The notes: generated by a model not told the origin, from the letters alone. A stretch of 64,000 bases of DNA from Agromyces aurantiacus (GCF_016907355.1 NZ_JAFBBW010000001.1:2170001-2234000); one strand, 5' to 3'; shown: positions 9,255 through 19,351, counted from the stretch's first letter. A program made the numbers and translations.

Positions 9255-10795
9255 ACGAGCGCGCCGAGCGCGCCGCGCGACTCGATGGACTGACCAGCTG
9301 GCACGCCGACGGATGGCGCGACCTGCGCGTCGCGGTGCTCGGGCTGGGCGTCACGGGCTTCGCCGTGGCCGACACGCTCGCCGAGCTGGGCTCGGCCGTG
9401 ACGGTGTACGCGCGCGATCGCGACGAGGACCGCGAGCGGATCCTCGGGGTGATCGGCGTGGGCTTCGTCCGGCACGCACTGGATGCCGTGCCCGACGAGC
9501 TCGCGGCATCCGACCCCGACCTCGTCGTGGTCTCGCCGGGGTTCCGTCCCGACCACCCGGTGCTGGCCTGGGCCGCCGAGCGCGGCGTCGCCGTGTGGGG
9601 CGACATCGAGCTGGCGTGGCGCGTTCGCGACAAGGTGAAGGCCGCCGAGTGGATGCTCGTGACCGGCACCAACGGCAAGACGACCACGGTCCAGCTCGCG
9701 GCCACGCTCATCGCCGCGGGCGGCGTGCGGGTGGCGCCGTGCGGCAACATCGGCGTGCCCGTGCTCGACGCGGTGCGCGACCCGGTCGGATACGACGTGC
9801 TCGTCGTCGAGCTGTCCAGCTTCCAGCTGCACCACCTGCCGACCGAGGGTCCCGGCGCGATCCACCCGCACGCGAGCGTGTGCCTGAACCTCGCCGACGA
9901 CCACCTCGACTGGCACGGCTCGGCCCGGGCGTATCGCGACGCGAAGGCGAAGGTGTACATGAACACCAGGGTCGCGTGCGTGTACAACCGCGCCGACGAG
10001 GCGACCCGCGCGATGGTCGAGGACGCCGAGGTCGAGGAGGGCGCCCGTGCCATCGGCTTCGGGCTCGACACGCCCGGCCCGAGCGACTTCGGCGTGGTCG
10101 ACGGCATCCTCTGCGACCGCGCGTTCCTCGAGGAGCGCCGCACCGCCGCGCTCGAGATCACGACACTCGACGAGCTCGAGCCGCGCGGACTCGCCGTGCC
10201 GCACATCGTCGCCAACATCCTGGCGGCCTCCGCGCTCGCGCGCTCGTACGACGTCCCGGTCGGCGCCATCCACGACGCCCTCGCGACGTTCCGGCTCGAC
10301 GCGCACCGGATCGAGACCGTCGCCGTCTCCGGCGGCATCCGCTGGATCGACGACTCCAAGGCGACCAACCCGCACGCCGCCGAGGCGTCGCTGCGCGCCT
10401 TCGGCCGGGTGGTCTGGATCGTGGGCGGGCTGCTGAAGGGCGTCGACGCCGACGCGCTCGTCGCACGCCACGTGCCGCGCCTGCGCGCGGCGGTCGTGAT
10501 CGGACGCGACCGCACGGCGCTGGTCGAGGCGTTCCGCCGACACGCGCCCGGACTGCCCCTCTTCGAGGTCGTCACGGATGACACTGAGAGCGTGATGCCC
10601 GACGCGGTCGCCCTGGCGGCCTCGGTCGCGGAGGACGGCGACACCGTGCTCCTCGCTCCCGCCGCGGCGTCGATGGACCAGTTCGCGGACTACGCCGACC
10701 GCGGGCGGCGCTTCCACGAGGCCGTCCGCGAGCGGCTCGGAGGTGAGGCGCATGACGAGCCCCGCTCGGACGAGCCGCCCGCCGAAGCGCCCTGA
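9239..10795 (+). CDS. murD: UDP-MurNAc-L-alanine (or glycine):D-glutamate ligase MurD
   Basis: Cytoplasmic Mur ligase that adds D-Glu to the UDP-MurNAc-linked first residue. It has 518 residues from ATG 9239. It has a Rossmann-type N-terminal domain (VLGLGVTGF near 34-41), a P-loop GTNGKTTT (143-150) and the conserved WIDDSKATN stretch in the C-terminal domain. The start is uncertain: ATG 9239 overlaps mraY by 16 nt, while TTG 9251 sits in a TTGA overlap with the mraY stop and would shorten the protein by 4 residues. Neither has a strong ribosome-binding site. Confidence 0.93.
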   Translation: MAPELNERAERAARLDGLTSWHADGWRDLRVAVLGLGVTGFAVADTLAELGSAVTVYARDRDEDRERILGVIGVGFVRHALDAVPDELAASDPDLVVVSPGFRPDHPVLAWAAERGVAVWGDIELAWRVRDKVKAAEWMLVTGTNGKTTTVQLAATLIAAGGVRVAPCGNIGVPVLDAVRDPVGYDVLVVELSSFQLHHLPTEGPGAIHPHASVCLNLADDHLDWHGSARAYRDAKAKVYMNTRVACVYNRADEATRAMVEDAEVEEGARAIGFGLDTPGPSDFGVVDGILCDRAFLEERRTAALEITTLDELEPRGLAVPHIVANILAASALARSYDVPVGAIHDALATFRLDAHRIETVAVSGGIRWIDDSKATNPHAAEASLRAFGRVVWIVGGLLKGVDADALVARHVPRLRAAVVIGRDRTALVEAFRRHAPGLPLFEVVTDDTESVMPDAVALAASVAEDGDTVLLAPAAASMDQFADYADRGRRFHEAVRERLGGEAHDEPRSDEPPAEAP

Positions 10796-12008
10796 GTCCT
10801 CGGGCCTGGCCGCCCGCATCCGGCTCGGCGCGTTCCGCCCGGAGTCGACCGACTACTTCCTGCTGCTCGGCACGACGCTCTTCCTGGTGCTGCTCGGGCT
10901 GGTCATGGTGCTCTCGTCCTCGCTCGTCGAGTCCGGCCTCGAGAACGACGGCGACTTCACGTCGCGCGCGGTGCAGCAGGCGACCTACGCGCTCGTCGGC
11001 GTGCCCGTGATGCTCCTCGCCGGGCGCATCCCCGAGGGGTTCTGGATGCGCATCGCCTGGCTCGCGCTCGGCATCGCGTGCGCGCTGCAGCTGCTGGTCG
11101 TGGCCACGCCGCTCGGCGTCACGGTCGGTGGCAACACCAACTGGCTCCGGCTCGGTCCGGTGCAGTTCCAGCCCTCCGAGCTCATCAAGGTGGCGCTCGT
11201 GCTGTGGCTCGGGCTCATCGTCACGAAGAAGCAGGACCACCTGCACTCGTTCTCCCAGGGCATCATGCCGATCCTGCTCGTCGGCGGGGGAGCGATCGGC
11301 CTGGTGCTCCTCGGCGGTGACCTCGGCACGGTCATGGTGATGGCGGGGATGCTGCTCGGCACGCTGTTCCTGATCGGCGTGCGGCTGCGGCTGCTCGCCG
11401 TGCCGCTCGTGGCCGGCGCGATCGCGTTCTGGCTCGTGGCGATCTCGAGCGAGAACCGGATGCGCCGCATCACCGCGTTCGTGCAGGAGCACTGCACGCG
11501 CTACGACACCGCCGACTGCTGGCAGATCCAGCACGGCACCTTCGCGCTCGCCAACGGCGGCGTGTTCGGCGTCGGGCTCGGCAACTCGGCGGCGAAGTGG
11601 TCGTGGCTGCCCGCGGCCGACAACGACTTCATCTTCGCGATCATCGGCGAGGAGCTGGGCCTGATCGGCGCGGTCGTGGTCATCGGGCTGTTCGTCGTGC
11701 TCGCGATCGCGCTCGCGCGGATCGTGCGCAATGCGCCCACGCCGTTCGGCAAGACCGTCTCGGCGGCGGTGCTCGTGTGGGTCGTCGGACAGGCATGTGT
11801 CAATATCGGTGTCGTGCTCGGCGTCTTCCCCGTCCTCGGCGTTCCCCTCCCGCTCGTCTCCGCAGGCGGCACGGCGCTGCTGACGACCCTGTTCGCGATC
11901 GGCGTCGTGCTCTCCGTCGCGCGCGACCCCGGCGCGCCCGCCCGCGCCGCGGCGCGGGCGGAGCAGCGCCGCGCGGCCCGCGCGACCCGGACGGCGCGCG
12001 CCCGATGA
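10752..12008 (+). CDS. ftsW: FtsW, septal SEDS glycosyltransferase
   Basis: SEDS-family polytopic membrane protein that polymerises lipid II at the septum together with FtsI. It has 418 residues and about ten membrane segments. Conserved SEDS stretches include GNTNWLRLG, PSELIKVALVLW, the large loop with WQIQHGTFALANGG, and PLPLVSAGGTALL near the C-terminus. A basic, alanine-rich tail follows. The ATG at 10752 is chosen over GTG 10743 because GGAGGTGAGG lies directly upstream of the ATG. Its stop overlaps the murG start (ATGA). Confidence 0.95.
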   Translation: MTSPARTSRPPKRPESSGLAARIRLGAFRPESTDYFLLLGTTLFLVLLGLVMVLSSSLVESGLENDGDFTSRAVQQATYALVGVPVMLLAGRIPEGFWMRIAWLALGIACALQLLVVATPLGVTVGGNTNWLRLGPVQFQPSELIKVALVLWLGLIVTKKQDHLHSFSQGIMPILLVGGGAIGLVLLGGDLGTVMVMAGMLLGTLFLIGVRLRLLAVPLVAGAIAFWLVAISSENRMRRITAFVQEHCTRYDTADCWQIQHGTFALANGGVFGVGLGNSAAKWSWLPAADNDFIFAIIGEELGLIGAVVVIGLFVVLAIALARIVRNAPTPFGKTVSAAVLVWVVGQACVNIGVVLGVFPVLGVPLPLVSAGGTALLTTLFAIGVVLSVARDPGAPARAAARAEQRRAARATRTARAR

Positions 12009-13105
12009 CCACCTACCTCCTCGCCGGCGGAGGCACCGCCGGCCACGTGAATCCCCTGCTCGCGGTCGCGGACCGCCTGCGCGAGCGGGATCCCGAGGCG
12101 CGCGTGCTCGTGCTCGGCACGGCCGTGGGCCTGGAGTCGCGGCTCGTGCCCGCCCGCGGCTACGACCTGCTCACGATCGAGAAGGTGCCCTTCCCGCGCC
12201 GCCCGAACGGCGCCGCCGTGCGATTCCCCGCGCGGTTCCGCCGTTCGATCGCCGACGTCGCCGCGATCATCGCCGAACGCCGCGTCGAGGTCGTGGTGGG
12301 CTTCGGGGGCTACGTCGCGACGCCCGCGTACCTCGCGGCTCGCCGTGCGGGCATCCCGGTGGTCGTCCACGAGGCGAACGCGCGGCCGGGGCTCGCGAAC
12401 CGCCTGGGCGCGCGCTTCGCCGCGCGCGTCGGCGTCGCGTTCCGGGGCACTCCGCTGCCTCGGGCCGAGTTCGTGGGCATGCCGCTGCGGCGCGAGATCG
12501 AGACGCTCGACCGGCCGGCGCGCCGCGCCGAGGCGGCCGCGCTCTTCGGACTCGATCCCGCGCGCCCGGTGCTGCTCGCCACGGGTGGCTCCCTCGGCGC
12601 GCGCCGCATCAACCGCACGATGGTCGCGAGCGCCGCCGGGCTCGTCGCGACCGGATGGCAGGTGCTCCACGTCACCGGCGCCGACGCCGACGTGACCGAC
12701 CCCGACCTGCCCGGCTATCGCATGATCGAGTACGCCGACCGGATGGACCTCGCCCTCGCGATCGCCGACGCCGCGGTCTCGCGCGCCGGCGCCGCGACCG
12801 TGAGCGAGCTCTCGGCCCTCGGGATCCCGGCCGTCTACGTGCCGTATCCGGTCGGCAACGGCGAGCAGCGCTTCAACGCGGCCGACGTGGTGCAGGCGGG
12901 GGGCGGCGTCCTCGTCGACGACGCGGACTTCGTGCCCGAGTGGGTCGAGGCCGAGCTCCAGCCCCTGCTCGGCGATCGCGAGCGGCTCGCGGCGATGGCC
13001 CGTGCCGCAGCCTCCGTCGGCGCCCTCGACGGGACCGACCGCATGGTCGCCCTGATCGGCGGCGCGCTGCGCCCGACGGGTGGCGACCCCTCCGCGGGCG
13101 CGTAA
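12005..13105 (+). CDS. murG: MurG, lipid II synthase (GT28 N-acetylglucosaminyltransferase)
   Basis: Membrane-associated glycosyltransferase that adds GlcNAc from UDP-GlcNAc to lipid I. It has 366 residues with the three glycine-rich loops of the family: [10 protein letters not shown] (8-17), VGFGGYV near 98-104 and [10 protein letters not shown] (194-203). The nucleotide-binding signature [11 protein letters not shown] is at about 259-269. The ATG at 12005 overlaps the ftsW stop as ATGA. It is one of the few genes here with a TAA stop, followed by a 43-nt gap to murC. Confidence 0.95.
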   Translation: MTTYLLAGGGTAGHVNPLLAVADRLRERDPEARVLVLGTAVGLESRLVPARGYDLLTIEKVPFPRRPNGAAVRFPARFRRSIADVAAIIAERRVEVVVGFGGYVATPAYLAARRAGIPVVVHEANARPGLANRLGARFAARVGVAFRGTPLPRAEFVGMPLRREIETLDRPARRAEAAALFGLDPARPVLLATGGSLGARRINRTMVASAAGLVATGWQVLHVTGADADVTDPDLPGYRMIEYADRMDLALAIADAAVSRAGAATVSELSALGIPAVYVPYPVGNGEQRFNAADVVQAGGGVLVDDADFVPEWVEAELQPLLGDRERLAAMARAAASVGALDGTDRMVALIGGALRPTGGDPSAGA

Positions 13106-13148
13106 CGTTGAACCGACCGAGATCCCGACCAGGAAGCCCCACGACACC

Positions 13149-14555
13149 GTGACGATCAAGCCCGACCTCTCCGCCCCGATCCCCGCCGACCTCGGCGCCG
13201 TGCACTTCGTCGGCATCGGCGGTTCGGGCATGAGCGGTATCGCGCGGCTCGTGCTGGGCGCCGGTCACCGGGTGACGGGGTCGGATTCACGCGACTCCGC
13301 CAACATCGCCGCGCTGCGCGATCTCGGCGCCGAGGTCGCGATCGGCCACGCGGCCGAGAACCTGCCCGACGACGTCGACACGGTCGTGGTCACGGGCGCG
13401 CTCTGGCAGGACAACCCGGAGTACCGGCTGGCCCTCGAGCGCGGCATCCCGGTGCTGCACCGCTCGCAGGCGCTCGCCGCGCTCATCGCCGGCCGTCGGC
13501 TCGTCTCGGTCGCGGGCGCGCACGGCAAGACGACGTCGACGGGCATGGTCATCACCGGGCTGCTCGCGCTGGGCGAGGATCCGAGCTTCGTCAACGGCGG
13601 CGTGATCGAGGAGCTCGGCGTGAGTTCCGCCGCCGGTTCCGGGGAGCTGTTCGTGGTCGAGGCCGACGAGTCCGACGGCTCGTTCCTGCTCTACGACACC
13701 TCCGTCGCGCTCATCACCAACGTCGACCCCGACCACCTCGACCACTACGGCTCGTTCGAGGCGTTCGAGCAGGCGTTCGTCGACTTCGCCGACCGCGCGC
13801 GCGAGTTCGTCGTGATCTCGTCCGACGACGCCGGCGCGACGCGCGTCCGCGAGCGGCTCTCGCACCCGCGCGTGCTGACCTTCGGCGAGGCGGCCGATGC
13901 GGCGGTGCGCGTGCACGACATCGTCACCGACGGTCCGGTGGCGTTCGCGCTGACCTACGAGGGGCGCGAGTACCGCGCGCAGCTCCGGATCCCCGGTCGC
14001 CACAACGCGATCAACGCCGCGGGCGCGTTCGCCGTCCTCGTCGGACTCGGATTCGACCCGCAGCGCTCGCTCGACGGCATCGCGCGCTTCGCCGGAACGG
14101 GCCGCCGCTTCGAGCTGCACGGCACGGTCGACGGCGTGAGCGTGTACGACGACTACGCGCACCACCCGACCGAGGTGGCTGCGGCGCTCTCGGCGGCGCG
14201 CACCGTCGTCGGCGACGGACGCATCATCGCGGTGCACCAGCCCCACCTGTACAGCCGCACCCGGCTGTTCGCGAAGGAGTTCGCCGAGGTGCTCGAGCGG
14301 TACGCCGACGAGACGGTCGTGCTCGACGTGTACGGGGCGCGCGAGGATCCGGAGCCCGGCGTGACCGGCGCGCTCGTGAGCGAGCGCTTCGCGGACCCCG
14401 AGCGCGTGGCCTTCATCGCGGACTGGCAGGAGGCGGCCGACCACACGGCGCGCATCGCCCGGCCGGGCGACTTCGTGATCACGCTCGGCTGCGGCGACGT
14501 GTACCGCATCGTGCCCCAGATCCTCGGATCGCTCGAGCACGAGCGGCGCGACTGA
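13149..14555 (+). CDS. murC: UDP-MurNAc:L-alanine (or glycine) ligase MurC
   Basis: First Mur ligase of the stem-peptide pathway. It has 468 residues with an N-terminal UDP-binding GIGGSGMSG (22-30), a P-loop GAHGKTTS (123-130), the acidic EADESDGS segment, and [10 protein letters not shown] in the C-terminal domain. In Microbacteriaceae with B-type peptidoglycan the first residue added is glycine rather than L-alanine; the sequence alone does not tell me which is used here. The GTG at 13149 with AGGAAG upstream is preferred over an ATG at 13080 that lies inside the end of murG. Confidence 0.92.
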   Translation: MTIKPDLSAPIPADLGAVHFVGIGGSGMSGIARLVLGAGHRVTGSDSRDSANIAALRDLGAEVAIGHAAENLPDDVDTVVVTGALWQDNPEYRLALERGIPVLHRSQALAALIAGRRLVSVAGAHGKTTSTGMVITGLLALGEDPSFVNGGVIEELGVSSAAGSGELFVVEADESDGSFLLYDTSVALITNVDPDHLDHYGSFEAFEQAFVDFADRAREFVVISSDDAGATRVRERLSHPRVLTFGEAADAAVRVHDIVTDGPVAFALTYEGREYRAQLRIPGRHNAINAAGAFAVLVGLGFDPQRSLDGIARFAGTGRRFELHGTVDGVSVYDDYAHHPTEVAAALSAARTVVGDGRIIAVHQPHLYSRTRLFAKEFAEVLERYADETVVLDVYGAREDPEPGVTGALVSERFADPERVAFIADWQEAADHTARIARPGDFVITLGCGDVYRIVPQILGSLEHERRD

Positions 14556-14565
14556 GCGGCACGAC

Positions 14566-15633
14566 GTGAAGCGGCCGCAGGGATTCGATCGGGCGCGGCC
14601 CGCGCGGAGCGCCGCGCAGGTGCCCGCGCAGGCTCCGCCCGCGTCGCGCCCGGGCTCCGCCGCGGGCGAGGCGCGCGCCGGCTCGGCGAAGCGCGGCGCC
14701 GCCCGCGCGGACGCACCGCGATCCGGGCGGGGCGAGGCGACGGCGCCGACCGAGCCAATCCGGCTGCCGGTCGAGGAGCCCGCGGCATCGGCGACCGCCG
14801 CGGCGACCTCGGCCGCGGCGCCGCCCGGTCCGGCGGCCGCCGGCGGTGCGCGCGAGACGCCCGGTGACGAGCGCGCCGCGCGGCGGTCGCTCGCGGCGGC
14901 CGAGCGCGAACGCCGCCGCTACGAGCGCCAGGAGGTCCGGCGCTTCACGCGCCGGAGCCGGATGCGGCGCATCGCCTGGCTCACGGGGATCGGCTCGGTC
15001 GTGGGGCTCGCGGTACTTGCCGTCGTCGTCGCGTACTCGCCGCTGATGGCGCTGCGCGAGGTGCGCGTCGAGGGGGCCTCGCGGATCCCGGCCGCGGACA
15101 TCCAAGCCGCGTTCGACGACCGGATCGGCACCCCGCTGCCGCTCGTGTCGACCGACGAGGTGCGCGAGACGCTGTCGGGGTTCGCGCTCATCGAGACCTA
15201 CTCGACCGAGACGGTGCCGCCCGGCACGCTCGTGATCCGGATCGTCGAGCGCACGCCCGTCGGCGTGGTCGAGGGCTCGTCGGGCTTCACGTCCGTCGAC
15301 GCGGCGGGCGTCGTGATCGACCGCACCGACGAGCGGCCGGAGGGCCTGCCGCTCATCACGGTCGACGGCGGTCTCGGCGGCGACGCGTTCCGATCGGTCG
15401 GCGCGGTGCTCCGCAGCCTGCCGGCCGACCTGCTCGCGCGCGTGACGGACGTGACGGCCGAGACGCCCGACGACGTCCGGCTCGACCTCGTCGAGGGTGC
15501 GACCGTGCTGTGGGGGAGCGACGAGGACTCGGCGCTCAAGTCGACCGTGCTCGTGCGCCTGATGGCGGCGGCGCCGCCCGACTCGGTCGGCCGCTACGAC
15601 GTGTCGGCGCCGCTCAGCCCCGTCACGCAGTGA
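14566..15633 (+). CDS. ftsQ: FtsQ/DivIB cell division protein
   Basis: Bitopic divisome scaffold. It has 355 residues. A cytoplasmic N-terminal region of about 135 residues is extremely rich in Ala, Pro, Arg and Gly. One transmembrane helix lies at about 136-157. A POTRA domain starts near 158 (LREVRVEGASRIP), followed by the FtsQ beta domain with FALIETYSTETVPP and VDAAGVVID. The long low-complexity cytoplasmic part is typical of actinobacterial FtsQ but long compared with E. coli. GTG start 11 nt after murC. A hairpin after the gene separates it from ftsZ. Confidence 0.92.
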   Translation: MKRPQGFDRARPARSAAQVPAQAPPASRPGSAAGEARAGSAKRGAARADAPRSGRGEATAPTEPIRLPVEEPAASATAAATSAAAPPGPAAAGGARETPGDERAARRSLAAAERERRRYERQEVRRFTRRSRMRRIAWLTGIGSVVGLAVLAVVVAYSPLMALREVRVEGASRIPAADIQAAFDDRIGTPLPLVSTDEVRETLSGFALIETYSTETVPPGTLVIRIVERTPVGVVEGSSGFTSVDAAGVVIDRTDERPEGLPLITVDGGLGGDAFRSVGAVLRSLPADLLARVTDVTAETPDDVRLDLVEGATVLWGSDEDSALKSTVLVRLMAAAPPDSVGRYDVSAPLSPVTQ

Positions 15634-15684
15634 CCGCGCGGGAGGCCGCGGCCGGGACATCCGCTCGCCGGATCGCGACACGCG

Positions 15685-15706
15685 GGGGCGCCTTGCCCGG
15701 CGCCCC
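15685..15706 (+). terminator. Hairpin between ftsQ and ftsZ
   Basis: Perfect 8-bp GC stem (15685-15692 with 15699-15706), 6-nt loop, no T-run. It probably attenuates read-through from the mur genes so that ftsZ depends on its own promoter. Confidence 0.45.
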
Positions 15707-15751
15707 GGCCATGGCACCTACCTTCGATTCAGGAATTGCATACTCGGCAAA

Positions 15752-15792
15752 ACTTTAACCTTCGAGTAGAGGTTCAGGGTTCAGAGTTCGCA
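15752..15792 (+). promoter_or_regulatory. ftsZ leader: dyad plus triple 7-bp direct repeat
   Basis: An imperfect dyad AACCT (15757-15761)/AGGTT (15770-15774) is followed at once by three tandem 7-mers, GTTCAGG, GTTCAGA and GTTCGCA (15772-15792). The block is the most AT-rich stretch for kilobases and ends at the ribosome-binding site AGAGAGGG. It probably holds the ftsZ promoter and a regulator site or mRNA structure. I could not fix -35/-10 hexamers with confidence. Confidence 0.5.
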
Positions 15793-15805
15793 GAGAGGGC
15801 CGGAC

Positions 15806-17008
15806 ATGTCGACAAACCAGAACTACCTCGCCGTCATCAAGGTGGTCGGTATCGGCGGTGGCGGCGTCAACGCCGTCAACCGGATGATCGAACTCGGCCT
15901 GCGCGGCGTGGAGTTCATCGCGATCAACACCGACGCCCAGGCGCTGCTGATGTCCGACGCCGACGTCAAGCTCGACGTCGGTCGCGACCTCACCCGAGGG
16001 CTGGGCGCGGGCGCCGACCCGGAGGTCGGGCGCCGCGCCGCGGAGGACCACGCTGAGGAGATCGAGGAGGCGCTCGCGGGCGCCGACATGGTCTTCGTCA
16101 CCGCCGGCGAGGGCGGCGGCACCGGCACCGGCGGCGCGCCCGTGGTCGCCCGCATCGCCAAGTCGATCGGCGCGCTCACGATCGGCGTCGTCACGAAGCC
16201 GTTCAGCTTCGAGGGCAAGCGTCGCCAGACCCAGGCGGAGCAGGGCGTCGCACGCCTGAAGGAGGAGGTCGACACCCTCATCGTGGTGCCCAACGACCGC
16301 CTCCTCGAGATCAGCGACCGCGGCATCTCGATGCTCGAGGCCTTCGCCACGGCCGACCAGGTGCTCCTCGCGGGTGTGCAGGGCATCACCGACCTGATCA
16401 CGACGCCGGGCCTGATCAACCTCGACTTCGCCGACGTGAAGTCGGTGATGCAGGGGGCCGGCTCGGCGCTCATGGGCATCGGCTCGTCGCGCGGCGCGGA
16501 CCGCGCGATCAAGGCGGCCGAGCTCGCGGTCGCGAGCCCGCTGCTCGAGGCGTCGATCGACGGCGCCCACGGCGTCCTGCTCTCGATCCAGGGCGGGTCG
16601 AACCTCGGCATCTTCGAGATCAACGACGCCGCGCGCCTCGTGCAGGAGGCCGTGCACCCCGAGGCCAACATCATCTTCGGTGCCGTCATCGACGACACGC
16701 TCGGCGACGAGGTCCGCGTCACGGTCATCGCCGCCGGGTTCGACGGCGGTGACCCGATGCCCAAGCCGGTCGAGGTCAAGAAGCCCTCGGTCGTGCCCGC
16801 CGCGGTGGGCGCGTCGGCCGTCGGCGGCCTGGTCGGAGCCCTCGGGAGCTCCGACGCGGGCGAGGTCCTCGCCGAGATCGACATCGAGGAGCTCGTCGAG
16901 ACCGCGAACTGGGGCGAGGCCACGAGCAGCACGGCCGACCAGATCGTCTCCGACCCCGCGTTCGGCGACGACTCGGACGACCTCGACATCCCCGACTTCC
17001 TCAAGTGA
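15806..17008 (+). CDS. ftsZ: FtsZ, tubulin-like division GTPase
   Basis: GTPase that polymerises into the Z-ring and recruits the divisome. It has 400 residues. The tubulin signature GGGTGTG is at 103-109 and the T7 synergy-loop region [13 protein letters not shown] is near 203-215. A variable alanine/serine-rich linker follows, and the conserved C-terminal tail [10 protein letters not shown] binds SepF and other partners. ATG with AGAGAGGG ribosome-binding site. Its own repeat-rich leader separates it from ftsQ. YggS follows after 31 nt, so ftsZ-yggS-sepF are probably co-expressed. Confidence 0.97.
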   Translation: MSTNQNYLAVIKVVGIGGGGVNAVNRMIELGLRGVEFIAINTDAQALLMSDADVKLDVGRDLTRGLGAGADPEVGRRAAEDHAEEIEEALAGADMVFVTAGEGGGTGTGGAPVVARIAKSIGALTIGVVTKPFSFEGKRRQTQAEQGVARLKEEVDTLIVVPNDRLLEISDRGISMLEAFATADQVLLAGVQGITDLITTPGLINLDFADVKSVMQGAGSALMGIGSSRGADRAIKAAELAVASPLLEASIDGAHGVLLSIQGGSNLGIFEINDAARLVQEAVHPEANIIFGAVIDDTLGDEVRVTVIAAGFDGGDPMPKPVEVKKPSVVPAAVGASAVGGLVGALGSSDAGEVLAEIDIEELVETANWGEATSSTADQIVSDPAFGDDSDDLDIPDFLK

Positions 17009-17039
17009 GGCCAGGGCGGGACCACCGGGGGCGGGCCGC

Positions 17040-17711
17040 ATGAGCGAGCTCGCCACCCGGCTGTCGGCCGTGCGCGAGGGCATCGCGGACGCCGCGACCG
17101 CAGCCGGGCGCGACGTCGCCGGGATCACGACGGTCGTCGTCACCAAGTTCCAGCCCGTCTCGCTCATCAGGGAGCTCGCCTCGCTCGGCGTCCGGGACGT
17201 GGGGGAGAACCGCCACCAGGAGGCGCAGGCCAAGGCCCGCGAGCTCGCCGACCTCGGGCTGACCTGGCACTTCGTCGGCCAGCTCCAGAGCAAGAAGGCC
17301 CGCCAGGTGCGCGAGTACGCGTCGGTGATCCACTCGGTCGACCGCACCTCGCTCGTCGACGCGCTGCGCTCGGAGGAGTCGACGGTCGACTGCTTCGTCC
17401 AGGTGAACCTCACCGACGACCCCGGACGCGGCGGGGTGGCCGAGGAGGCGCTCGAGCCGCTCGTGCAGCACGTGCTCGACACGCCCGGGCTGCGACTGCT
17501 CGGGCTCATGGCCGTCGCGCCGCTCGACGAGCCGGCGCGCCCCGCGTTCGCGCGCGTGCGCGCGATGTCCGAGCGCGTCCGCCGCCTCGCACCCGGCGCG
17601 AGCGCGCTGTCCATGGGCATGTCGCACGACTATCGCGACGCGATCTTGGAGGGTGCGACACACCTTCGCATCGGGACCGCAATCACGGGGAATCGGCCGA
17701 CCCCGGGCTAG
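17040..17711 (+). CDS. yggS: YggS/PLPBP family pyridoxal-phosphate homeostasis protein
   Basis: PLP-binding barrel protein of the YggS/YBL036C family, thought to buffer pyridoxal phosphate and amino-acid pools rather than to act as a classic enzyme. It has 223 residues. PLP lysine Lys36 lies in TVVVTKFQP, followed by [26 protein letters not shown] and [13 protein letters not shown] near the C-terminus. The position between ftsZ and sepF is widely conserved in Gram-positive bacteria. ATG at 17040. Its TAG stop is the first half of a TAGCCT -10 box for sepF. Confidence 0.92.
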   Translation: MSELATRLSAVREGIADAATAAGRDVAGITTVVVTKFQPVSLIRELASLGVRDVGENRHQEAQAKARELADLGLTWHFVGQLQSKKARQVREYASVIHSVDRTSLVDALRSEESTVDCFVQVNLTDDPGRGGVAEEALEPLVQHVLDTPGLRLLGLMAVAPLDEPARPAFARVRAMSERVRRLAPGASALSMGMSHDYRDAILEGATHLRIGTAITGNRPTPG

Positions 17712-17714
17712 CCT
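17709..17714 (+). promoter_or_regulatory. -10 box for sepF overlapping the yggS stop codon
   Basis: TAGCCT shares its TAG with the yggS stop. Predicted transcription would start near 17721, giving a leader of about 25 nt that contains GACGGAGG. Confidence 0.45.
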
Positions 17715-17745
17715 CGAAGGCACGGAACCACTGACGGAGGCAGCG

Positions 17746-18225
17746 ATGTCGAACCCGCTCAAGAAGACCATGGTCTACCTCGGACTCGCCGACGAGGAGC
17801 TCGAGCCCGAGACGGCGCCGACGGCGGCTGCGCCGGCACCCATCGTGCACGCCGCACCCGCGCCGGTCGCGAAGAGCGGTGCGGCAGTGACCCCCCTCCG
17901 GAAGCACCACGTGCAACCGACGACACCCCCGCAGGCGGAGATGAACGAGATCCTCACGGTGCACCCGCGCCAGTACCGAGACGCCCAGGTGATCGCCGAG
18001 TCGTTCCGCGACGGCGTGCCGGTCATCATCAACCTGTCCCAGATGTCCGACGCCGAGGCCCGCCGTCTCATCGACTTCGCCAGCGGCCTCTCGCAGGGCC
18101 TGTACGGCAAGATCGAGCGCGTCACGAGCAAGGTGTTCCTGCTCTCGCCGGCCCACGTGGTGGTCTCCGGTGAGGCCGGCGAGGCCGACGGCGACGTCGA
18201 CGCGTCGTTCTTCACGCACGCGTAG
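17746..18225 (+). CDS. sepF: SepF, FtsZ membrane anchor
   Basis: Cell division protein that tethers FtsZ to the membrane and aligns filaments; essential in actinobacteria that lack FtsA. It has 159 residues: an N-terminal amphipathic segment ([18 protein letters not shown]), a proline/alanine-rich linker (about 25-65) and a C-terminal SepF core with [22 protein letters not shown] at 17746 with ribosome-binding site GACGGAGG. No ftsA lies in the cluster, which fits SepF being the FtsZ anchor. Confidence 0.93.
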   Translation: MSNPLKKTMVYLGLADEELEPETAPTAAAPAPIVHAAPAPVAKSGAAVTPLRKHHVQPTTPPQAEMNEILTVHPRQYRDAQVIAESFRDGVPVIINLSQMSDAEARRLIDFASGLSQGLYGKIERVTSKVFLLSPAHVVVSGEAGEADGDVDASFFTHA

Positions 18226-18228
18226 ACT
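18223..18228 (+). promoter_or_regulatory. -10 box for yggT overlapping the sepF stop codon
   Basis: TAGACT begins with the sepF stop codon and ends 6 nt before the yggT GTG. This spacing would give a leaderless or nearly leaderless transcript. Confidence 0.45.
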
Positions 18229-18234
18229 CCCCAC

Positions 18235-18552
18235 GTGAGCGCCCTCGTCGTCGTCTGGAACCTCCTCTACACCCTCCTCCTCATCTACTTCTTCGTGATG
18301 TGGGCGAGGTTCGTGCTCGACCTCGTGCGCACCTTCAATCGGTCCTGGCGGCCCCGCGGGTTCGTGCTCGTGCTCGTCGAGGGCGTGTACACGGTGACCG
18401 ACCCGTTGGTGAAGTTCTTCCGGCGGCTCGTGCCGCCGATCCGCCTCGGGCAGGTCGCGCTCGACCTCGGCTGGAGCATCGCGATGCTCGTCGTGATCAT
18501 CGCGATGACCGTCGTGTCCTGGCTCGCCGCGGCCTCGGCGGCGACGGCCTGA
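18235..18552 (+). CDS. YggT family membrane protein
   Basis: 105-residue integral membrane protein of the YggT family (function not firmly established; linked to osmotic and division phenotypes in other bacteria). It has a hydrophobic N-terminal segment (about 3-28), a loop containing the conserved YTVTDPLVKFFRRLVPPIRLG, and a second membrane segment (about 76-100). GTG start directly after a -10-like TAGACT, with no ribosome-binding site. The sepF-yggT-divIVA order is conserved across Gram-positive bacteria. Confidence 0.88.
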   Translation: MSALVVVWNLLYTLLLIYFFVMWARFVLDLVRTFNRSWRPRGFVLVLVEGVYTVTDPLVKFFRRLVPPIRLGQVALDLGWSIAMLVVIIAMTVVSWLAAASAATA

Positions 18553-18610
18553 GCGGATGCCTCGGGGTGGCGCGCCGCGCACGGGCGCTCTGCATCCTCG
18601 AGGTTCTCTT

Positions 18611-18624
18611 TGCTACCGTTAGCA
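18611..18624 (+). promoter_or_regulatory. Dyad and -10 candidate before divIVA
   Basis: TGCTA-CCGT-TAGCA, a perfect 5-bp inverted repeat with a 4-bp centre; it contains the -10-like TACCGT (18614-18619). It sits about 45 nt before the divIVA ATG and may be a promoter with a built-in operator. No good -35 hexamer was seen. Confidence 0.4.
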
Positions 18625-18667
18625 GAACGTGATCGAACCGTTCGACAGATTCGAGGGATGGGAAGCC

Positions 18668-19351
18668 ATGGCGCTAACTCCGGAAGATGTGGTCAACAAG
18701 CGCTTCCAGGCGACGAAGTTCCGGGAGGGCTACGACCAGGATGAGGTCGATGACTTCCTCGACGAGGTCGTCGTCGAGCTTCGCCGTCTCAACCAGGAGA
18801 ACGAGGAGCTGCGCCAGCGCCTCGCCGCCGCCGAGGCCCGTGCGGGCGAGGGCGGCGCCGCTGCGGCACCCGCCCCTGCACCCGTCTACGCCGAGCCGGC
18901 GGCTGCGCCGCCCACCGTCGCGGTGCCCACGCCCACGGCCGCTCCGCAGTCCGAGATCGACGAGCAGACCAGCACCACGAACCTGCTGCAGCTCGCCCGC
19001 CGCCTGCACGAGGAGCACGTGCGCGAGGGCGTCGAGAAGCGCGATGCGCTGATCGCCGAGGGCCACGCCACGGCCGCGCGCATCGTCGCGGAAGCCGAGG
19101 CCAAGCAGCGCGCGCAGATGGGCATCCTCGACCAGGAGCGCGTGGCGCTGGAGAAGCGGGTCGACGAGCTCCGCGTGTTCGAGCGCGAGTACCGCCAGAA
19201 GCTCAAGAGCTACATCGAGGGCCAGCTCCGCGAGCTCGACACCGCGCAGCCGGTGCAGGTCTCGGGTGCGGCCGGGTTCTCGGCTCCGGTCGGTGCGCAG
19301 GGCGTGACGAGCGACCAGCCCGCCCCGACCTTCCAGGGCTTTGGCGGCTGA
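18668..19351 (+). CDS. divIVA: DivIVA/Wag31 polar growth protein
   Basis: Coiled-coil protein that binds curved membrane at the poles and septum and directs apical wall synthesis in actinobacteria. It has 227 residues. The conserved lipid-binding N-terminus is MALTPEDVVNKRF with FREGYDQDEVDDFLDEV at about 18-34. A first coiled coil runs to about 60, then comes an Ala/Pro-rich linker (60-95), and a second coiled coil covers about 100-205. The ATG at 18668 is preferred over an upstream GTG at 18629 because it gives the canonical N-terminus. Confidence 0.95.
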   Translation: MALTPEDVVNKRFQATKFREGYDQDEVDDFLDEVVVELRRLNQENEELRQRLAAAEARAGEGGAAAAPAPAPVYAEPAAAPPTVAVPTPTAAPQSEIDEQTSTTNLLQLARRLHEEHVREGVEKRDALIAEGHATAARIVAEAEAKQRAQMGILDQERVALEKRVDELRVFEREYRQKLKSYIEGQLRELDTAQPVQVSGAAGFSAPVGAQGVTSDQPAPTFQGFGG

